A DNA stretch of 64,000 bases from Gammaproteobacteria bacterium (GTDB lineage Bacteria > Pseudomonadota > Gammaproteobacteria > JAURND01). A model generated the notes under the pieces. That model was not told the origin of the DNA. It worked only from the letters and a program-made list of their open reading frames with translations, and made no database searches. The DNA lies in assembly GCA_035546635.1 (NCBI GenBank), contig DASZWJ010000031.1:1-64000 (forward strand), given 5' to 3'. Shown here one piece after another: positions 36,011 through 44,943 of the stretch; position 1 is the stretch's first letter; each line of letters opens with the position of its first letter. Both the position numbers and the translations under genes were made by a program.

Positions 36011-37203
36011 AAACAACTCCTTTTGTCTTTGATAAAATAAAGCAACAATAGTGAAAACATCACGCAAAATGGCAAAAGCCATAAATAAGTAAAAAATAAA
36101 TTCGAAGTAGAAGTAACAAATAGATACGGAACAAAAATAATTAACGTATTAAATAAAAACACCGCCGTATTAGTCACGCTCAATGCAACGCCCCGTGTGG
36201 CATTTGAAGAAACTTCACTGACAATCGTATAAAACAACATAGACCCAGACAAAAAGAATCCAATGAAAAACGAAACTATTTTAATAATAATTAACGTGTT
36301 AATCGCATAATGCGGCAAATAAATACCTACTAATAGCGCCATCACTCCCAAAACCAAAGTCACATGCAACACCGCCACCCTGGATTTAACCAAATTAGAA
36401 ATAAAACCCAACAACGGCGTACCAACACCAATGCCAGCAAAAATAATGCCACTGACAATCACCGCTTGTAAATTTTCAACTGCATAATATTCCTGAATTC
36501 TCAAATACCAAAAACCCGAATAACCCAGCAAAACCCCAAATGAAGTCGCTGCCGCTAAAGCACAAAGCCGAATTTGTTTATTCGTTAACACGGCATGTAA
36601 GGATTTTTTTAAAGAAAGGTTTAGAGCAGGTTGATAATGCTTTGGAGATTTTATGAATACGACTGTGAGAATCAAAAGTAAAAAGCCAAAAATTGCCAGC
36701 TTTTGATAAAGTTGATTCCAAGAATAGTTTTTTAATGCTAAGGTAAAAAAATAGTGAATAATGCCTGAGAAAATGCAAGAAACCGATTGAGTCAAGCCAA
36801 ATAAAATCGGAAATGCTTTGGCACTAAACCATTGCGAAATTAGTACACCAATGGCAATAAAAGCATATGCCGCGCCCAATCCTTGCAAAAAGTTAGCTAA
36901 AGAAAAGTAGATTAATCCCGTCGCATAGGAAATCATCAGATTCCCAGCTGCTAATAATAAAACCCCGCTACTCACTACCCAGCGCGGATTATATTTATCC
37001 AATAAATATCCAGCTGGAATCTGCATACAAGCAAATCCTAGGATAAATGCTGCCATGCTTAAGGAAATTTCAAAATCTTGCGCATGTAAACTCGTCTTGA
37101 CCGCGCCAGAAAAAACAGCAGCTGCGGTATTTAAACAAAATGAATAAACCACAAACAGGGTGGCAACCACCCAAACAATTACCCTATAAATTTTGCTTTC
37201 CAT
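36007..37203 (-). CDS. MFS transporter, Pht-like
   Basis: 398 residues, about 12 membrane helices. MQIPAGYLLDKYNPRWVV is the MFS A-motif region and resembles phagosomal transporters (Pht) of Legionella and Coxiella, which take up amino acids or nucleosides from the vacuole. Its stop overlaps the guaD start, so the two genes form one coupled operon, making a purine base or nucleoside a sensible substrate. That assignment is inference from context. Confidence 0.85.
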   Translation of the reverse strand: MESKIYRVIVWVVATLFVVYSFCLNTAAAVFSGAVKTSLHAQDFEISLSMAAFILGFACMQIPAGYLLDKYNPRWVVSSGVLLLAAGNLMISYATGLIYFSLANFLQGLGAAYAFIAIGVLISQWFSAKAFPILFGLTQSVSCIFSGIIHYFFTLALKNYSWNQLYQKLAIFGFLLLILTVVFIKSPKHYQPALNLSLKKSLHAVLTNKQIRLCALAAATSFGVLLGYSGFWYLRIQEYYAVENLQAVIVSGIIFAGIGVGTPLLGFISNLVKSRVAVLHVTLVLGVMALLVGIYLPHYAINTLIIIKIVSFFIGFFLSGSMLFYTIVSEVSSNATRGVALSVTNTAVFLFNTLIIFVPYLFVTSTSNLFFTYLWLLPFCVMFSLLLLYFIKDKRSCL

Positions 37204-37546
37204 ATAGTTTAGCCATTGTCAAAATTATGATAAACTTAAATCATAACTGCTCACTCCAGTAAAACTAACAAAGTAATTACTTGCACCCTATTTAGTTTAG
37301 ACCGTCGTCCCGGCATGGATGCCGAGATCCATCCCGCAGGAAGGCGAAACTTTGATTTCCCTATCAACTGGATCCCGGCTTCCTGCCGGGACGACGTGCG
37401 AGTAGTTACATATTATTTTAATGCAATACACCTACTTAAGAAAGCTCAGCGTTTCTGGCTACGCGTAGCTCCCCCTCACAGATAATTCGAGTAACACATA
37501 GCACCTGCTTTTTTTAAAAATTTCTTACACCTAAAAGGAAAAAATT
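37204..37546. other. intergenic region holding a MITE
   Basis: Besides the MITE at 37273-37409 there are promoter-like AT-rich flanks and a short repeat scrap near 37440-37490. No gene seen. Confidence 0.5.
37273..37409. mobile_element. second copy of the 131-137 bp MITE
   Basis: Ends GTAATTACTTGCACCC and GGGACGACGTGCGAGTAGTTAC; the interior shares CGTCGTCCC-GCATGGATGCCG and TATCAACTGGATCCCGGCTT with the copy at 3879-4009. Unlike that copy, no obvious target duplication is visible. Confidence 0.8.
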
Positions 37547-38581
37547 ATGGAATACCGATCTTTAGGCCGCTCCGGTTTAAAAGTACCTGTTTTAAGTTTT
37601 GGCACCGGAACATTTGGCGGCACCACTGACTTCTTCAAAAAATGGGGAACCACTGATGTCAAAGAAGCAACCCGACTCGTCGATATCTGTCTGGAAGCCG
37701 GTGTTAACCTGTTTGACACAGCGAATCTGTACTCACTCGGTGACTCAGAAATCATACTCGGCAAAGCCTTACAAGGTCGCCGCGATAAAGCCTTGATTTC
37801 CACTAAAGCCACTTTCCCTATGGGGAGCGGCCCCAATGAAGTCGGCTCTTCCCGTTACCATTTAATCCGCGAATGCGAAGCCAGCCTCAAACGCCTAAAT
37901 ACTGATCACATCGATATTTATTTTATGCACGGCTTTGACGCCCTGACACCGGTGGAAGAAACCCTAAGCACCTTAGACAATCTGATCCAAAGCGGCAAGG
38001 TGCGCTACATCGGCTGCTCCAATTTTTCCGGCTGGCATGTCATGAAATCTTTGGCGATTTCTGAGAAATACGGACTCGGCCGCTATGTGGTTTATCAAGG
38101 CTACTATTCCTTAATCGGCCGCGATTATGAATGGGAATTAATGCCCTTGGGTTTAGACCAGGGCGTAGGATTGATGGTATGGAGCCCGCTGGGCTGGGGG
38201 CGATTAACCGGTAAAATACACCGCGGCGCCCCCTTACCCGAAGGACGTATCAAATCTGGCGGCGGCGAAAATGGGCCCAAAGTAAACGATGATTATCTGT
38301 ATGATGTAGTGGATGCCTTATCCGCCATAGCGCAAGAAACCAATAAAACCGTGCCTCAAGTCGCCCTCAATTGGTTATTACAACGCCCCACAGTCTGCAA
38401 CCTGGTGATTGGCGCCCGCAACGAAGAACAACTCCGCCAAAACTTAGGCGCAATTGGCTGGCAGCTGACCCCTGAACAAATGACCACTTTGGATATTGCG
38501 AGCCGGCATGCTCCCATTTATCCTTACTGGCATCAAGCTGGGTTTGATATGATTAATCCTAAGCCAGTGCCTTGGGTTTGA
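37547..38581 (+). CDS. aldo/keto reductase
   Basis: 344 residues, TIM-barrel NADPH-dependent reductase. The catalytic tetrad is visible: Asp and Tyr in FDTANLYSLGDSE, Lys in ISTKATF, His in YFMHGFD; the C-terminal NLVIGARNEEQLRQNL binds the cofactor. MEYRSLGRSGLKVPVLSFGT is the standard start, preceded by AAAAGG. It belongs to the broad AKR group containing YajO/Tas-like enzymes; the substrate cannot be told. Monocistronic. Confidence 0.92.
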   Translation: MEYRSLGRSGLKVPVLSFGTGTFGGTTDFFKKWGTTDVKEATRLVDICLEAGVNLFDTANLYSLGDSEIILGKALQGRRDKALISTKATFPMGSGPNEVGSSRYHLIRECEASLKRLNTDHIDIYFMHGFDALTPVEETLSTLDNLIQSGKVRYIGCSNFSGWHVMKSLAISEKYGLGRYVVYQGYYSLIGRDYEWELMPLGLDQGVGLMVWSPLGWGRLTGKIHRGAPLPEGRIKSGGGENGPKVNDDYLYDVVDALSAIAQETNKTVPQVALNWLLQRPTVCNLVIGARNEEQLRQNLGAIGWQLTPEQMTTLDIASRHAPIYPYWHQAGFDMINPKPVPWV

Positions 38582-38625
38582 TGCTTAGCGTCGAAGTAAA
38601 AGACTGGTAGAAGATTCTCCCCTGT

Positions 38626-38745
38626 AACTCCCTCTCCCTTTGCGGGCTAAAGTATGCACACAATTAGAAACTCAATCCTTCTCCCCTTGTGGGAGGAGGA
38701 TTAAGTCACTAGTTACTTGTGTGCATACCTTAGCTCAGGGAGGGG
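38626..38745. repeat. imperfect palindrome between convergent genes
   Basis: Arms GCTAAAGTATGCACACAA and TTGTGTGCATACCTTAGC enclose a CTTCTCCCCTTGTGGGAGGAGG core. Build (outer unique arms, inner CTTCTCCCC core) is like the element at 25575-25770. Confidence 0.8.
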
Positions 38746-38779
38746 AATACAGTGCCTAGGGAGGCAGAATTTCAGCGCT

Positions 38780-40171
38780 TTAATCAAGAACCCCCCAAAT
38801 CACAGCACACCCCCCAAGAAACAAACACCCCGCAATTATCAAACAAACATGCATCCCCCAAACAAACTGCGTCACTGTATTAATAATAGCCCCAAAAATA
38901 GCCACCCCTAACAAACTACCCACTTGTCGACTTGTATTAAATGCACCCGAAGCCACCCCCACACGATCATCCGCCACTGACCGGATAACCGCAACCGTCG
39001 CAGCCGGCATAGTCAGCGCTGAAACTCCTATCGCAACCAAAGGTAAAATCAACGCCAGATAAGAAGGTGCGCTTTCACCCGTTATTAGTAAAGCAAAAAA
39101 CCCCAACGCCCCCATAGATAAACCTAAAAACATTGGCAACTTAGGACCTAAAGCCACAATCAATCTCCCACTTACAAAAGAAGTCATGACCCCAAGCCCC
39201 AGCATCGGCAGCAACGCCAACCCCGTCATCAGTACTGAATAATGCCTAACCTGTTGAAAATAAAAAGGCAACACGAAAAACAATCCATACGCCCCCAAAT
39301 TCAATATCATCCCTGCAGCTATACCCACAGAAAAAGTTTTCGCTTTAAAAAAATTCAGCGGAAACATCGGCTCAATCGCTCGACGCTCATGCCAAATAAA
39401 TGCAATAAAACTCAGCAAACAAACGACAAATCCACATAACACCAAAGGCGCCAACCAACCTGAATTCCCCGCTTCAATCAAACCAAAAGCCAAAGATGCA
39501 ACGCTGATAATCCCCAAAAGTTGACCCAAAAAATCAAAACTCGTCTTCTGCTGAATAGCAGTAGGACTGGCCACATATTTAAGTGTGAGTAAAATCGCCG
39601 CAACACCCACAGGTATATTAATTAAGAATATCGATCGCCACCCCAGATAATGGGTCAACAGCGCCCCCAGCACTGGACCGGCAGCGCCGGCAATACCACC
39701 AACACTCGCCCACACCCCAATGGCTTTGGCACGATCTTCTAAATTTTCATAAGAGGCATTAATCAAAGCCAGAGAAGTAGGCACCAAAAGCGCAGCTGAC
39801 GCCCCTTGAAACAGCCGAAACACCACTAACAACCACAAAAACGGCGCCAACCCACACCCCAACGACGTCAACACAAACAACCCCAAACCCCAAAGAAAAG
39901 CCGGCTTCGCCCCAACACGATCACCTAAATACCCTGCCGACAATAACAAACTGGCAAATGTCAAAGTATAACCCGCAACGACCCACTGCAATCCTGAAAA
40001 ACTGCCCTTAAGATCTTCTCCAATACTATGCAGCGCGATATTAACCACCATGACATCGATAATCACCATGAAAAAGCCTAAACATAAGGCAAAAAGCGGT
40101 ATATTTTTATTGGCTTTGACAATTGCTGTCATAGGGGTTTGCATTTTTATTTGGCCTGAAAACAATTTCAA
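38780..40171 (-). CDS. MFS multidrug transporter, DHA2 (14-TMS, EmrB/QacA) family
   Basis: 463 residues with about 14 membrane helices. FFMVIIDVMVVNIALHSIG is the DHA2 helix 1 motif (D and N conserved), LSAGYLGDRVGAKPAF the A-motif, and GPVLGALLTHYLGWRSIFLINIP the antiporter C-motif. Likely a proton-driven drug or metabolite exporter. The ATG overlaps the stop of the acetyltransferase gene (ATGA). Last gene of an OsmC-GNAT-MFS operon; this grouping suggests a stress or toxin-resistance unit. Confidence 0.92.
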   Translation of the reverse strand: MKLFSGQIKMQTPMTAIVKANKNIPLFALCLGFFMVIIDVMVVNIALHSIGEDLKGSFSGLQWVVAGYTLTFASLLLSAGYLGDRVGAKPAFLWGLGLFVLTSLGCGLAPFLWLLVVFRLFQGASAALLVPTSLALINASYENLEDRAKAIGVWASVGGIAGAAGPVLGALLTHYLGWRSIFLINIPVGVAAILLTLKYVASPTAIQQKTSFDFLGQLLGIISVASLAFGLIEAGNSGWLAPLVLCGFVVCLLSFIAFIWHERRAIEPMFPLNFFKAKTFSVGIAAGMILNLGAYGLFFVLPFYFQQVRHYSVLMTGLALLPMLGLGVMTSFVSGRLIVALGPKLPMFLGLSMGALGFFALLITGESAPSYLALILPLVAIGVSALTMPAATVAVIRSVADDRVGVASGAFNTSRQVGSLLGVAIFGAIINTVTQFVWGMHVCLIIAGCLFLGGCAVIWGVLD

Positions 40172-40653
40172 TTTTGTCCTGCTAAATCATCCAGCGCTGC
40201 ACCTGCTAATCGGTAAGGTATCCATTCATTCAATGCTTCAGCTCCAAGGTTTTCATAGAGCTTAATCGCTGACTTGTTCCAATTTAATACCAACCATTCT
40301 ACACGGCCATAATTTCTTTCTTTAGCGAGCTTAGCTAAATAGACGAGCATAGCCCGACCAATACCTTGCTTACGAAATTTTGACACCACATATAAATCGA
40401 CAAGGTACAGACCTGGCTTAGCTAATAAAGTTGAAAAACTATAAGTAAATAAGGCATAACTGACAGGTACTTGATTCACATAACCTAACAGTACTTCAGC
40501 ATGCGGCTGTTCCCCAAACAATGCTGCTTCAAGACTCGCTTCTGTCGCCTCTAATTCATGTGTTAGATCTTCAAATTCGGAAAGCTGCTTAATGAGATCA
40601 AATAAAACTGGTATATCTTTTTTCGTTGCAGGATAAATTTCTAATGGGTTCAT
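40168..40653 (-). CDS. GNAT acetyltransferase, diamine/spermidine acetyltransferase-like
   Basis: 161 residues. GNAT fold with the acetyl-CoA loop RKQGIGRAMLVYLAKLA and the segment YGRVEWLVLNWNKSAIKLYENLGA, typical of the eukaryotic-type diamine acetyltransferase (SSAT) branch. Possible substrates are polyamines or thialysine. It lies between osmC-like and MFS genes with overlap or short gaps. A degenerate piece resembling its middle is seen at 41940-42003. Confidence 0.88.
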   Translation of the reverse strand: MNPLEIYPATKKDIPVLFDLIKQLSEFEDLTHELEATEASLEAALFGEQPHAEVLLGYVNQVPVSYALFTYSFSTLLAKPGLYLVDLYVVSKFRKQGIGRAMLVYLAKLAKERNYGRVEWLVLNWNKSAIKLYENLGAEALNEWIPYRLAGAALDDLAGQN

Positions 40654-40668
40654 GAGGTATTCCTAAAA

Positions 40669-41139
40669 TTAAGTAATAATAACAGGCTGACACTTGACAT
40701 CCGTTTTAACAGAATTAGCAATAAAACATTCTTCATGCGCTTTTTCGTGCATCTGCATCAGCACAGCATCCATAGGCAGATTTTCTCCAGAAAACAACAC
40801 TTTGGGGCGCAATATCACCCTAGCTATCAACATACGCCCTCCAACATTTTTTTCCATAAAGCCTAAGGCTTCATCCGTATAATGATCCACACAAAAATTT
40901 TTCTTCGCAGCAATTGCCAAAAACCAAAGCATATGACAACTAGACAAGGAAGCAATAAATGCTTCTTCAGGATCAATCGCAGCTGGGTCAGAATAAGGTA
41001 AAGGCACCACATGAGGCGAAGATGACGCCGGTATTTCTAAACCGCCATCAAATTGCCAGGTATGCAAACGACTATAGCGGTTATCGGTAAATTGCTGCGC
41101 ACCACGCTTCCAATTAATAGTTGCTTTGTATTCGGTCAT
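40669..41139 (-). CDS. OsmC family peroxidase-like protein
   Basis: 156 residues. DPEEAFIASLSSCHMLWFLAIAA has the first redox cysteine and EECFIANSVKTDVKC the second, as in OsmC/Ohr-type thiol peroxidases. GGAGG lies five bases before ATG 41139, preferred over the ATG four codons upstream. First gene of the operon with the GNAT and MFS genes. Acts in the cytosol against organic peroxides, by family. Confidence 0.9.
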   Translation of the reverse strand: MTEYKATINWKRGAQQFTDNRYSRLHTWQFDGGLEIPASSSPHVVPLPYSDPAAIDPEEAFIASLSSCHMLWFLAIAAKKNFCVDHYTDEALGFMEKNVGGRMLIARVILRPKVLFSGENLPMDAVLMQMHEKAHEECFIANSVKTDVKCQPVIIT

Positions 41140-41269
41140 TTTTCCCTCCAATGATGTATAGGTTGGTCATACCTTTTATCACAAACTTCAAGCGAGTTCA
41201 CTACGGTATTGTTATCGCTGCTATGACAGATTAGCATGCATAGACTTTTAGGCAGGTAAGGATAAATCT

Positions 41270-41928
41270 ATGGTTGCTGAAACACGCACTCGGCAAAAAA
41301 ATACCAAGCGCGCTAATTACGACAGTCCATGGAAACATAGCCTTGAATTCTATCTTCAAGATTTTATGGAATTCTGCTTACCACATATTGCTGAACTAAC
41401 TATCACCGAGAAGAGAGCTTCGGCACCTATCAAGAAATTGGCTATATTGTTGTAAAGATACTGGATTACCAGCACCGGAAATCGGAATTGGAAACCATGA
41501 ATAATCGTTTTGCCATGGTGATGTTAGCGCAATTAGCCGCAATGGAAACTAAGCATGACCCTAAAACCCGTTTAATAGCTAAGACGCACCTCACCCGTTT
41601 ATTGTATCAAAAAGGGTATAAAAAACAGGATATTATTCGGCTATTTGCTTTGATAGACTGGCTGATTACATTGCCTGAAGAGCTTATGTTAGAATACAAT
41701 GAAGTTGTAAAACAAATTGAGGAGGAAAAGCACGTGCAATTTGTAACTACACCAGAACGAGTGGCGATGATGAAGCTAGCAGCCGCGTTAATTCGGCTAT
41801 TACAACGTCGTTTTGGTCAATTATCTCCTGACTATTTAAATCAAATTCAACAAGCAAGAACTGATGCTCTGCTAATATGGATTGACTGGGTGCTCGATGC
41901 GACCTCTTTGGAAGAAGTATTTAGTTAA
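41270..41928 (+). pseudogene. decayed DUF4351/Rpn-family (transposase-like nuclease) gene
   Basis: An N-terminal piece (41270-41455, YDSPWKHSLEFYLQDFMEFCLPHI) is followed in another frame by YIVVKILDYQHRKSELE and then by 41488-41928 (MNNRFAMVMLAQLAAMETKHDPKTR, LIDWLITLPEELMLEYNEVVKQ, ERVAMMK, LLQRRFGQLSPDYL). Together these are the ends of a PD-(D/E)XK Rpn/DUF4351 protein whose central nuclease part, about 400 bp, is deleted. A small deletion also removed the GLQQGEAT segment present in the second copy at 44620-44943. Confidence 0.8.
41620..41759 (+). repeat. 140-bp perfect direct repeat, left copy
   Basis: Identical base for base to 44620-44759, offset exactly 3000. Similarity continues to about 41930 at lower level. 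The two copies flank the restriction-modification genes. Confidence 0.95.
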
Positions 41929-41939
41929 ATAAAAGGATT

Positions 41940-42003
41940 AATGTAACCTAACAGCACTTCAGGATGCGGCCTTTTTCAAATACTGTCACCTCAAGGCTGG
42001 GTT
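41940..42003 (-). pseudogene. short remnant resembling the GNAT gene
   Basis: TAACCTAACAGCACTTCAGGATGCGGC resembles 40485-40515 within the acetyltransferase gene (two or three differences), and CACCTCAAGGCT resembles the following part. It looks like a scrap of a second copy of that gene. Confidence 0.4.
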
Positions 42004-42012
42004 TGTGCGGGG

Positions 42013-43089
42013 CTATTCTTGCTCACGCTTTATATCATCAATGAATTGCGACATAGGCCGAACATATGCCGACATGCCGACATGATTTTTAGCATAGTCA
42101 AGACGGCGGCTATCATCCCTTAGATAGAAAATGTGCCGCTGCCCGCCTAACAAGGTTAGTTTATCGTCGCTTAAATCTTCATCGTAAGTGATGAGGTGCC
42201 AAACTTCTTTAATTTTAAACTTGCTCAATGTTTCAGAACTAGCACTAGAAACTTGTTTCCAGCGTTCCCTTAGTGTTCGTTTGCATGAAATTCCGATAAG
42301 CCATTTATCTTTGCAGCGAATCCACTTATCCACTTCAATATCAGCTTGGAAATGATCGGGTTTATGCTCTGCTTTTATATCATAATAATTAAATAAAAAG
42401 CTGGTTACATCTTCCAAACTTCCGCCCGCTCGCCCTTTCCTTTTCTGACCTAACCTTCGTTCAAATTCTTGAACATAAGCAGTTAAGACCATATTGGCTT
42501 CATATTCTGGCATTAGAGCTATGTCACGTTTTAAATGAGTGAATCCCCGTACCACTTCCACGCGCTCGGCATTAAGACAACCAGCCACCCCCGCATCATC
42601 CCACATATTTACAACGCTAGCTAAAGCACCTTTCCCGAGTTTATCAAGGTAGGCTTTTGCAATAGCTTCTGTATAAATTTTATCGTCATTTGGAATGTTC
42701 TCTAAGGCTATGTTAATCGGAATTAAAATGCTCTGCGCTGTTAACATAAAAACAGCAACATCAGCCATGCTTTCTAACTTTAAGAATAAATCAGCTACAA
42801 ACAAATTTATTCGATCTGTCTTGCCTGTTTTCTTTGAAAAACGAGTTTTAAAAATATTTGAAATTACTTCCTTCGCAATTTTTATTTTTATATCGCCAGG
42901 CTGTGAATTATCAGCACTAATTCTTTGCAAAGCCACGCATATTTCAGACAGCAACTTTGTTTCTTTGCCGAGCGCCCCATATTTATCACCGTTTATAAGC
43001 ATTCTTGCGAACCAATAGGCATTACGCCAAGGGTTCTTCATGACAGATTCTTCAATAACTCGGTTTTCTTCCTCAATCATTAGACTCAT
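42013..43089 (-). CDS. type II restriction endonuclease
   Basis: 358 residues. The PD-(D/E)XK catalytic core is readable in the C-terminal half: FQADIEVDKW (D250, E252, D254) followed by GISCKRTLRERWKQ with K270. The rest is helical with no known domain. It follows the methyltransferase with an ATGA overlap (43086-43089), the classic tight restriction-modification pair. Target sequence cannot be deduced. Together with the modification gene it lies between the duplicated Rpn fragments, so it was probably acquired. Confidence 0.8.
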   Translation of the reverse strand: MSLMIEEENRVIEESVMKNPWRNAYWFARMLINGDKYGALGKETKLLSEICVALQRISADNSQPGDIKIKIAKEVISNIFKTRFSKKTGKTDRINLFVADLFLKLESMADVAVFMLTAQSILIPINIALENIPNDDKIYTEAIAKAYLDKLGKGALASVVNMWDDAGVAGCLNAERVEVVRGFTHLKRDIALMPEYEANMVLTAYVQEFERRLGQKRKGRAGGSLEDVTSFLFNYYDIKAEHKPDHFQADIEVDKWIRCKDKWLIGISCKRTLRERWKQVSSASSETLSKFKIKEVWHLITYDEDLSDDKLTLLGGQRHIFYLRDDSRRLDYAKNHVGMSAYVRPMSQFIDDIKREQE

Positions 43090-44018
43090 ATGTCAAAGCC
43101 TTCTTTCATTAATCTGCTACAGGCCATTTCGCAATAATCTTGAGAAATATCAATCCCTATAAAGTCTCTTTTCAATCGCTTGGCTGCAACTGCCGTTGTT
43201 CCTGATCCCATAAATGGATCAAGAACAATTTTTGCATGTGTGCTTGACATAATTCTTTCAATTAAATCTACCGGAAAAGGCGCAGGATGAGGATTGTTCA
43301 TATCCTGCATAAATTCCCATATATCACCGTAGCTATTAGCCTTGGGAGCTAATTTGAATTTGGGCTTTGCAATAAGATAAATAACTTCATATGTCGGCAA
43401 AAAATATCCGGGATTAAAATTTATCCCACCTTTTCTCCGCCAGATAATAATCTGGCGAACAGGAAAACCGCTTACAATGTCTTGTCTGTCCTGTAAGAGT
43501 CCAGCTTGAACACGCCATTTATGATTATAAAAGATCGCCCCATCATCTTTTATAACTCGGAGCATTTCAGCTAAGCAGCTACGTTGCCAACTTGTATATT
43601 CATCATGCGGCATACAATCATTATAATTTGCATAGCCATTCACAAGAGCTGCATTAGCCCACTTACCGCCTCTGCCATCTTTCATACCATTACCAGTTGA
43701 GTTTTTAAGATTATAGGGTGGCGAAGTAACAACTAAATCTATGCTTGAATCTGGAATTTTCTTTAAAACATCAATTGCATTTCCGCAAATAAATCTATTA
43801 CGAAAAGCACGTAATAAATCCACTTCAAGACTGCTTCTTGCTGCTTCAATGTTCTCCCTGCGCTTTTGTTCTTTCTTCACTCCTGCACGGATATGGCGGG
43901 ACGGGGTGCTTGGGCGTCTTGGCTTAATGGCTTCAACCCGATCTGTTGTCGCTTTATCTCGCTGATAGGCCAACACTTGGTCTAGCGCAATATCCAGTTG
44001 ATCTATTGTGTCGATCAT
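43086..44018 (-). CDS. DNA methyltransferase, beta class (modification subunit)
   Basis: 310 residues. Motif IV TSPPYNL (99-102) precedes motif I DPFMGSGTT (267-275), the beta-class order of N4-cytosine or N6-adenine methyltransferases; SPPY fits either, with N4-cytosine somewhat favoured. It protects sites from the coupled endonuclease. Its ATG overlaps the stop of a small upstream frame and its stop overlaps the endonuclease start, so expression is coupled. Confidence 0.92.
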   Translation of the reverse strand: MIDTIDQLDIALDQVLAYQRDKATTDRVEAIKPRRPSTPSRHIRAGVKKEQKRRENIEAARSSLEVDLLRAFRNRFICGNAIDVLKKIPDSSIDLVVTSPPYNLKNSTGNGMKDGRGGKWANAALVNGYANYNDCMPHDEYTSWQRSCLAEMLRVIKDDGAIFYNHKWRVQAGLLQDRQDIVSGFPVRQIIIWRRKGGINFNPGYFLPTYEVIYLIAKPKFKLAPKANSYGDIWEFMQDMNNPHPAPFPVDLIERIMSSTHAKIVLDPFMGSGTTAVAAKRLKRDFIGIDISQDYCEMACSRLMKEGFDI

Positions 44019-44167
44019 GCCGCAACTCCAGTTAGGTTTACATAAGTAAGACGAACACCTTGCACTTTTATTAGCAAAGAACCAATTGGGTCGAGTGTAT
44101 AGATAGCACGGCGATCTTCGCTCAGGCGATAGGTTTCATCGTCTTTACAGTGATAACATGCCACCAC
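44015..44167 (-). CDS. possible 50-residue small protein coupled to the methyltransferase
   Basis: Open frame from GTG 44167 (or 44164) to a TGA overlapping the methyltransferase ATG. It contains CYHCKDDETYRLSED and IYTLDPIGSLLIKVQGV. No helix-turn-helix is visible, so it is not an obvious controller protein. It may be the tail of a gene whose front was lost, or a leader that couples translation. The IS1595 fragment ends just before it. Confidence 0.35.
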   Translation of the reverse strand: MVACYHCKDDETYRLSEDRRAIYTLDPIGSLLIKVQGVRLTYVNLTGVAA

Positions 44168-44169
44168 TA

Positions 44170-44546
44170 TCTGAACCGCTTCCGCAAGCCTCGCGCAGCC
44201 TTTGCAGCATGAACCACGCGGTTTTTTTGCGTTACCCCGATTTCCTTTGATAGCTGCATGGATAAAATACCCTTGCGGGAAGTCACCAACAGATAAATTG
44301 CATAAAACCACTTATCCAGCGACACATGCGAACACTCAAAAATTATTCCTGTCCGAACGGTAAAATCACTCTTGCAGGAGAAACAACGCAAATTCCCTTC
44401 AGCCTTGCGTGTCTGCATACAATCTACAGAGCCGCAATGCGGACAATGTGGCGAATCATGCCAGCAACGTTGCTCAAGTACAGTCGGGCGGATTTCTCGT
44501 CGGGAAACCACTTGAGAAATTCATACGCGCTGATCGTGCTTTTCAT
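44170..44546 (-). pseudogene. IS1595-family transposase remnant with two frameshifts
   Basis: From ATG 44546: MKSTISAYEFLKWFPDEK, then a shift after RLYL into the frame WHDSPHCPHCGSVDC (zinc ribbon), then CFSCKSDFTVRTG, LDKWFYAIYLLVTSRKG and SMQLSKEIGVTQK, then a +1 shift in a run of seven A (rest TAWFMLQRLREAC). It stops after about 120 residues; the catalytic DDE part is absent. The zinc-ribbon order and KGISSMQLSKEIG-like stretch are typical of IS1595 (ISSod11 group). Confidence 0.8.
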
Positions 44547-44619
44547 GCTATCACCTTGATTCAATTGACAAAGAATCTTAGCGATCATTAGCAAGGGAGT
44601 CAAATATATAATTACCATA

Positions 44620-44943
44620 AAAAAACAGGATATTATTCGGCTATTTGCTTTGATAGACTGGCTGATTACATTGCCTGAAGAGCTTATGTTAGAATACAAT
44701 GAAGTTGTAAAACAAATTGAGGAGGAAAAGCACGTGCAATTTGTAACTACACCAGAACGGGTGGGAATAATGAAAGGTTTGCAGCAAGGCGAAGCAACTG
44801 TGTTAATTAGACTTTTACAGCGTCGTTTTGGTCAATTATCTCCCGAGTACTTAAATCAAATTCAACAAGCAAGTACTGATGCTCTGCTCATATGGATTGA
44901 CAGGGTGCTCGATGCAACCTCTTTGGAAGAAGTATTTAGTTAA
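44620..44943 (+). pseudogene. second partial copy of the DUF4351/Rpn gene
   Basis: Only the C-terminal 100 or so codons remain: IDWLITLPEELMLEYNEV, ERVGIMKGLQQGEATVLI, RRFGQLSPEYLNQI, SLEEVFS. The front is replaced by the IS/R-M region at a run of A. The first 140 bases are identical to 41620-41759; later parts differ by scattered changes and a small indel. Confidence 0.85.
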
